In this document: positions 7,684 to 10,279 of the stretch, piece by piece
Numbering within the stretch: the first letter of the stretch is position 1
Layout: each line of letters starts with the position of its first letter
Assembly (NCBI GenBank): GCA_041686485.1
Contig: JAWLDT010000080.1
Span: forward strand, 1-10,279
Direction of reading: 5' to 3'
Length of the DNA stretch: 10,279 nucleotides
DNA from: PUPG01 sp041686485
GTDB taxonomy: Bacteria; Bacteroidota; Bacteroidia; Bacteroidales; UBA7960
Position numbers and translations under genes: made by a program
The notes under the pieces: model-generated
The model's database searches: none
What the model was told of the DNA's origin: nothing
The model's input: only the letters and a program-made list of their open reading frames with translations

Positions 7684-7713
7684 TTGATCATCAAAATATA
7701 TGATTTAATTAAA
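7684..7713. promoter_or_regulatory. Two palindromes upstream of the porP promoter
   Basis: TTGAT-C-ATCAA (7684-7694) is palindromic except for its central base, and TTTAATTAAA (7704-7713) is a perfect 10 bp palindrome. They sit about 60 and 40 bp before the predicted porP transcription start, where activator sites or AT-rich promoter-boosting DNA are common. Palindromes occur often in AT-rich DNA, so a regulatory role is only a suggestion. Confidence 0.25.
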
Positions 7714-7736
7714 CAAAAAGGCAGAAAAAATAATTG

Positions 7737-7744
7737 TATTTTTG
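7737..7744 (+). promoter_or_regulatory. Putative -7 box of the porP-gldK-gldL operon
   Basis: TATTTTTG is an exact TAnnTTTG match, with transcription predicted to start near 7749 and a leader of about 79 nt. The -33 region is AT-rich without TTG, so the promoter may need an activator or a different sigma factor. In Porphyromonas gingivalis the por genes are known to be controlled by PorX/PorY and the ECF sigma factor SigP; no binding site for these can be identified by eye here. Confidence 0.45.
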
Positions 7745-7747
7745 GCG

Positions 7748-7782
7748 AAAAATAACCGCTGCCAATAATCCGGTTATTTTTT
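7748..7782 (+). terminator. 11 bp hairpin with T-run: weak terminator or 5' leader stem-loop
   Basis: AAAAATAACCG (7748-7758) pairs perfectly with CGGTTATTTTT (7771-7781) around a 12 nt loop, and the right arm ends in six T (7777-7782). It could end the topA/arginase-like transcript, 72 bp past the last stop. The stem has only 3 GC pairs, making it a weak terminator. If the -7 box at 7737-7744 is used, the same hairpin forms the extreme 5' end of the porP mRNA. Confidence 0.45.
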
Positions 7783-7827
7783 CGTTCAATTCAATGAATC
7801 AAACATACCAGACCAAAAGCATCACAC

Positions 7828-8778
7828 ATGCAAAAGCATAGCCTCATCGCCATTGTTTTTTTTCTGACGTTATCCGGGGCAGCATTTTCTCAGCAGCAGG
7901 GTCAGTTCAGCCATAACATGTTTAACAACATGGGGATCAATCCGGGGCTGGCCGGTTTGCGCAATTCTATATGTGCCACGGCGCTCGCGCGTCAACAATG
8001 GGTGGGTTTTCAGGATGATGAAGGCAACCGGCTGAGTCCGGAAACTTACAGCCTTTATGCAGATGCCCCTATCAGCTTTATCAGGGGTGGTGTCGCTTTA
8101 GGTTTTATGCAGGATCAACTTGGTCCGGAGACCAATATTGGGGTTAACCTGTCATATTCTTATCACCATGATCTGTCAATAGGAAGGCTTGGACTGGGCG
8201 GCCGCATAGGCTTTCTGGACAAACAAATAGACTTTGGCTCACTGGAGCCACTTGACCCGGGAGATCCCGTCATTTCAGGCGGTGAAGAGAATCATGTTTT
8301 TACCGATTTTTCGCTGGGGGCATTTTATCTGTTACCGGACGAAGCCTGGGCCGGACTTTCAGTATCACAGATCAGGGAGGCAAGCGGAGGCCTTGCCGAT
8401 ACCGACCTGGCACTTGCACGGCATATGTATGCCACTGCCGGATACCATTGGTACCTGCCAGACAATCCGGACTATATCGTCAGTCCCTCCATCCTGGTTA
8501 AGACAGATTTCAATGCCATGCAGATTGATATAAACACCATGGTAACATACAATAACCGCTTTTGGGGTGGCGTTAGTTATAGACCCCAGGATGCTGTTGT
8601 AGCCATGGTAGGGGTCAAGTTTGACAATATCAGCTTCGGCTATTCCTACGACATTACCACATCAGCGCTGGGATCCATGGGGAGAAGCTACGGCAGTCAC
8701 GAAGTTGTGCTGCAGTATTGTTTTGATCTTGATATAGACAAAATACAAGAAGTTCAGAGAAATATAAGATTTTTGTAA
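7828..8778 (+). CDS. porP: Type IX secretion system outer-membrane protein, PorP/SprF family
   Basis: PorP/SprF proteins are outer-membrane components of the type IX secretion system and, in gliding species, help export or attach surface adhesins. The 316-residue protein begins with a signal peptide (1-21; hydrophobic core LIAIVFFLTLSGAAF, probable cleavage after Ser21 and before QQQ). The family signature NPGLAG (38-43) follows, then ARQQWVGF, repeated amphipathic beta-strand segments such as GGVALGFMQDQLG and FSLGAFYLLPDEAWAGLSV, and the typical end GSHEVVLQYCF. Length is normal. Genomes often carry several paralogues, many linked to single adhesins; placement directly before gldK and gldL matches the P. 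gingivalis porPKLMN order and suggests this is the core copy. The start is the ATG that gives a complete signal peptide. Confidence 0.93.
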   Translation: MQKHSLIAIVFFLTLSGAAFSQQQGQFSHNMFNNMGINPGLAGLRNSICATALARQQWVGFQDDEGNRLSPETYSLYADAPISFIRGGVALGFMQDQLGPETNIGVNLSYSYHHDLSIGRLGLGGRIGFLDKQIDFGSLEPLDPGDPVISGGEENHVFTDFSLGAFYLLPDEAWAGLSVSQIREASGGLADTDLALARHMYATAGYHWYLPDNPDYIVSPSILVKTDFNAMQIDINTMVTYNNRFWGGVSYRPQDAVVAMVGVKFDNISFGYSYDITTSALGSMGRSYGSHEVVLQYCFDLDIDKIQEVQRNIRFL

Positions 8779-8783
8779 ATTTG
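8776..8783 (+). promoter_or_regulatory. Possible internal -7 box for gldK overlapping the porP stop
   Basis: TAAATTTG fits TAnnTTTG and its first three bases are the porP stop codon. No TTG is found at -33 (TTC at 8753-8755 is the nearest). An internal promoter would let gldK-gldL be expressed apart from porP, but a single-box match at a stop codon may be chance. Confidence 0.2.
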
Positions 8784-8819
8784 CCAAACTAATGTGTTTT
8801 GTGCAAAACAATGGCAAAT
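8779..8819 (+). other. Composite stem-loop between porP and gldK
   Basis: ATTTGCCA (8779-8786) pairs exactly with TGGCAAAT (8812-8819). Inside it TGTTTT (8795-8800) pairs with AAAACA (8805-8810) around GTGC. The result is a two-part hairpin starting one base after the porP stop codon. No T-run follows, so intrinsic termination is unlikely. RNA processing, 3'-end protection of the porP message or control of gldK expression are possible roles. Confidence 0.4.
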
Positions 8820-8832
8820 CATAAGACATAGA

Positions 8833-8868
8833 ATGGAAGTGACCATACATAATCTGAGGCTACCATGA
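8833..8868 (+). other. 11-codon mini-ORF ending in ATGA overlap with gldK
   Basis: Reading from ATG 8833 gives MEVTIHNLRLP and a TGA at 8866-8868 that overlaps the gldK start as ATGA. If translated, it would place terminating ribosomes on the gldK start codon. A GAGG at 8856-8859, 5 nt before the gldK ATG, could serve as a weak Shine-Dalgarno sequence. It may be chance. Confidence 0.2.
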
Positions 8869-10166
8869 AAAGACATTTGATTACAGTATTCATTGCGATG
8901 CTTTTAGCCGGCTGTGGCTGGGTAGGGGGAGATCGCGGACATTTAGTAGGTGTTCAGGACCGGCCCGATCCGGTATATGCTGACCCTCCCGGCATGGTTT
9001 ATATCCCGATGGGAAGTTTTACCATGGGACCTTCCGACCAGGATATGGCCTATTCCCATGATGCCACCTCAAAGACTGTCTCGCTGCCTGCTTTCTATAT
9101 GGATGAGACTGAGATCACCAATAACCAGTACCGGCAGTTTGTTCACTGGGTCAGAGACTCTCTGGCGCGTGGCCTCCTGGCTGATTTTGATGAAGAATAT
9201 GCCTCTTTTGAGGATGAGTTTGGTATGCCGCTTGACCCGCCTGTACTCAACTGGGAACCCGACATCAACTGGGAAGGGGAAGAGGAAAGAGACATCCTGG
9301 CAGAACTCTACCTGCCTGAACAGGAACGTTTTTTCCGCCGCCGCGAGATAGACACCCGGCTGTTGATATATCGTTATTTTACTGTAGACATCCAGCAGGC
9401 CGCGCGCAGCCAGGAAGATATTCCAAGAAGCGAACTGGTTGAAGAACATGAAACCCCAGTCTACCCTGACACGCTGGCCTGGATCCGTGATTTCACCTAT
9501 TCGTATAATGAACCCATGACCAAACAATATTTCTGGCATCCTACGTATGATCATTATCCGGTTGTCGGTGTAAACTGGGAACAGGCAAGTGCCTTTAATG
9601 TATGGCGGACACAATACCTGAACAGCTATCTTGCCGGAGAGAATCGCCCCTTCGCCATGGATTTTGAGTTACCTTCCGAAGCACAATGGGAGTATGCTGC
9701 CAGAGGTGGCCATGACTTAAGTCCCTACCCCTGGGGTGGCCCCTATATGCGGGATATTGAAGGATGTTTCCTGGCAAACTTTAAACCCATGCGGGGGAAT
9801 TATACCGATGATGGCGGCCTCTATACGGTCATTGTTGGCCACTATCCGCCCAACGATTATGGGTTGTACGACATGGCAGGAAATGTCACTGAATGGACAC
9901 GAAACGCCTATGATGAGTCTTTCCACTACTTCTCACACGACCTTAGCCCGGATTATCAATATGATGCTGCTGATGACGACCCGCCGGCACTAAAAAGGAA
10001 AGTGGTACGCGGTGGTTCATGGAAGGATATAGGTTATTACCTGCAGGTAAGTGCAAGAACCTTTGAATACCAGGATACTGCCAAGTCATACATTGGTTTC
10101 CGCAGTGTACAGACATACCCGGGTCGTGACCGTGATGACGGCCCCGGTGCATCTAATGTGTATTAA
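8865..10166 (+). CDS. gldK: Type IX secretion / gliding lipoprotein GldK (PorK), FGE-like fold
   Basis: GldK/PorK forms, with GldN/PorN, a large periplasmic ring attached to the outer membrane in the type IX secretion system. The 433-residue protein has a lipoprotein signal ending in LLAGC, with Cys17 the lipidated residue. The rest is a formylglycine-generating-enzyme (SUMF1) fold. It begins GMVYIPMGSFTMG (43-55) and continues ETEITNNQYRQF, VVGVNW (233-238), LPSEAQWEYAARGG (269-282), MAGNVTEW (337-344) and VVRGGSW (380-386), ending near GFRSV. A long acidic insertion separates the first block from the core (roughly residues 105-225). The two catalytic cysteines expected after GGSW are absent (KDIGYYL instead), and the protein has only one cysteine besides Cys17, so it should be structural. 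It follows porP by 86 bp and precedes gldL by 34 bp. Confidence 0.95.
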   Translation: MKRHLITVFIAMLLAGCGWVGGDRGHLVGVQDRPDPVYADPPGMVYIPMGSFTMGPSDQDMAYSHDATSKTVSLPAFYMDETEITNNQYRQFVHWVRDSLARGLLADFDEEYASFEDEFGMPLDPPVLNWEPDINWEGEEERDILAELYLPEQERFFRRREIDTRLLIYRYFTVDIQQAARSQEDIPRSELVEEHETPVYPDTLAWIRDFTYSYNEPMTKQYFWHPTYDHYPVVGVNWEQASAFNVWRTQYLNSYLAGENRPFAMDFELPSEAQWEYAARGGHDLSPYPWGGPYMRDIEGCFLANFKPMRGNYTDDGGLYTVIVGHYPPNDYGLYDMAGNVTEWTRNAYDESFHYFSHDLSPDYQYDAADDDPPALKRKVVRGGSWKDIGYYLQVSARTFEYQDTAKSYIGFRSVQTYPGRDRDDGPGASNVY

Positions 10167-10204
10167 TGAATTCAGCAATAAATAACAAAACGATTCCCAC
10201 ATGA
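10166..10204 (+). other. 12-codon mini-ORF bridging gldK and gldL
   Basis: Its ATG overlaps the gldK stop (TAATG at 10164-10168). It reads MNSAINNKTIPT and stops at TGA 10202-10204, overlapping the gldL start as ATGA. The whole gap between the two genes is therefore an unbroken short reading frame, which fits stop-restart coupling of gldK to gldL. It may be chance. Confidence 0.22.
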
Positions 10205-10279
10205 AATTTGCAAGAAAGAAAGCGTGGAAAACCTTTATGTCCCGGCTGTATGGATGGGGTGCTTCTTTGGTTATCATAG
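10201..10279 (+). CDS. gldL: Gliding motility / type IX secretion motor protein GldL (PorL), 5' part only
   Basis: Only the first 26 codons are present before the window ends. They read MKFARKKAWKTFMSRLYGWG followed by ASLVII. The basic start followed by a glycine-rich hydrophobic stretch from about residue 16 matches the N-terminus and first membrane helix of GldL/PorL. GldL and GldM form the inner-membrane proton-driven motor of the type IX secretion system. In related genomes gldL directly follows gldK and is followed by gldM and gldN, which should lie beyond the window. Identification rests on context plus this short match. Confidence 0.88.
   Translation, partial: MKFARKKAWKTFMSRLYGWGASLVII

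Noticed and set aside
7684..7694. TTGAT...ATCAA resembling an FNR/CRP-family box
   Set aside because: FNR boxes have four bases between the half-sites and this has one, so it cannot be called an FNR site.
9069..9614. 181-codon open frame on the - strand
   Set aside because: It is antisense to the long acidic part of gldK; the open frame is explained by codon bias on the other strand.
1..10279. CRISPR array, insertion sequence, prophage or defence system
   Set aside because: No regularly spaced repeats, transposase, integrase, terminal inverted repeats or defence-type domains were found on either strand; all long genes belong to housekeeping or type IX secretion families apart from the arginase-fold gene.

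Overview
This window looks like a chromosomal segment from a Bacteroidota (Bacteroidetes) bacterium. The evidence is the start of a type IX secretion / gliding locus (porP/sprF, gldK/porK and the first 26 codons of gldL/porL). Further support comes from promoters of the Bacteroidetes type (-7 box TAnnTTTG) and from gene starts that mostly lack a Shine-Dalgarno sequence. The order porP-K-L resembles the Bacteroidales porPKLMN arrangement more than that of flavobacteria, where sprF usually lies elsewhere. I cannot name a genus.

Layout: 1-51 is the last 16 codons of an unidentified + strand gene. 113-2678 is a + strand run of truB (tRNA pseudouridine-55 synthase), queA (queuosine biosynthesis) and ispD (isoprenoid precursor synthesis). 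A good Bacteroidetes promoter lies just before queA, and queA and ispD are 11 bp apart. miaB (tRNA methylthiotransferase, GTG start) runs convergently on the - strand and overlaps the ispD end by 29 bp. A 134 bp divergent intergenic region separates miaB from topA (DNA topoisomerase I) on the + strand. Twenty bp after topA lies a 395-codon arginase/formimidoylglutamase-fold gene. A 152 bp regulatory gap follows, then porP, gldK and gldL, which runs off the window. No tRNA, rRNA, insertion sequence, CRISPR array or phage feature was seen, and there is no gene-free stretch over 300 bp.

How the genes work together: truB, queA and miaB all modify tRNA (psi55, queuosine-34 and ms2i6A-37), while ispD and topA are housekeeping genes. 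PorP, GldK and GldL are envelope parts of the type IX secretion system: an outer-membrane PorP/SprF-family protein, a lipoprotein of the periplasmic ring, and an inner-membrane motor subunit.

The least ordinary item is the arginase-fold protein between topA and the secretion genes. Three of the six canonical metal-ligand positions are replaced (His to Gln, His to Arg, Asp to Ser), while the Glu-x-Asn-Pro motif is kept and an aromatic C-terminal extension is present. It is probably not a normal manganese ureohydrolase. Smaller points of interest are hairpins in the porP leader and between porP and gldK, and 11-12 codon mini-ORFs that end in an ATGA overlap with the gldK and gldL starts. These are inferences from reading the sequence; no alignment or folding was run.
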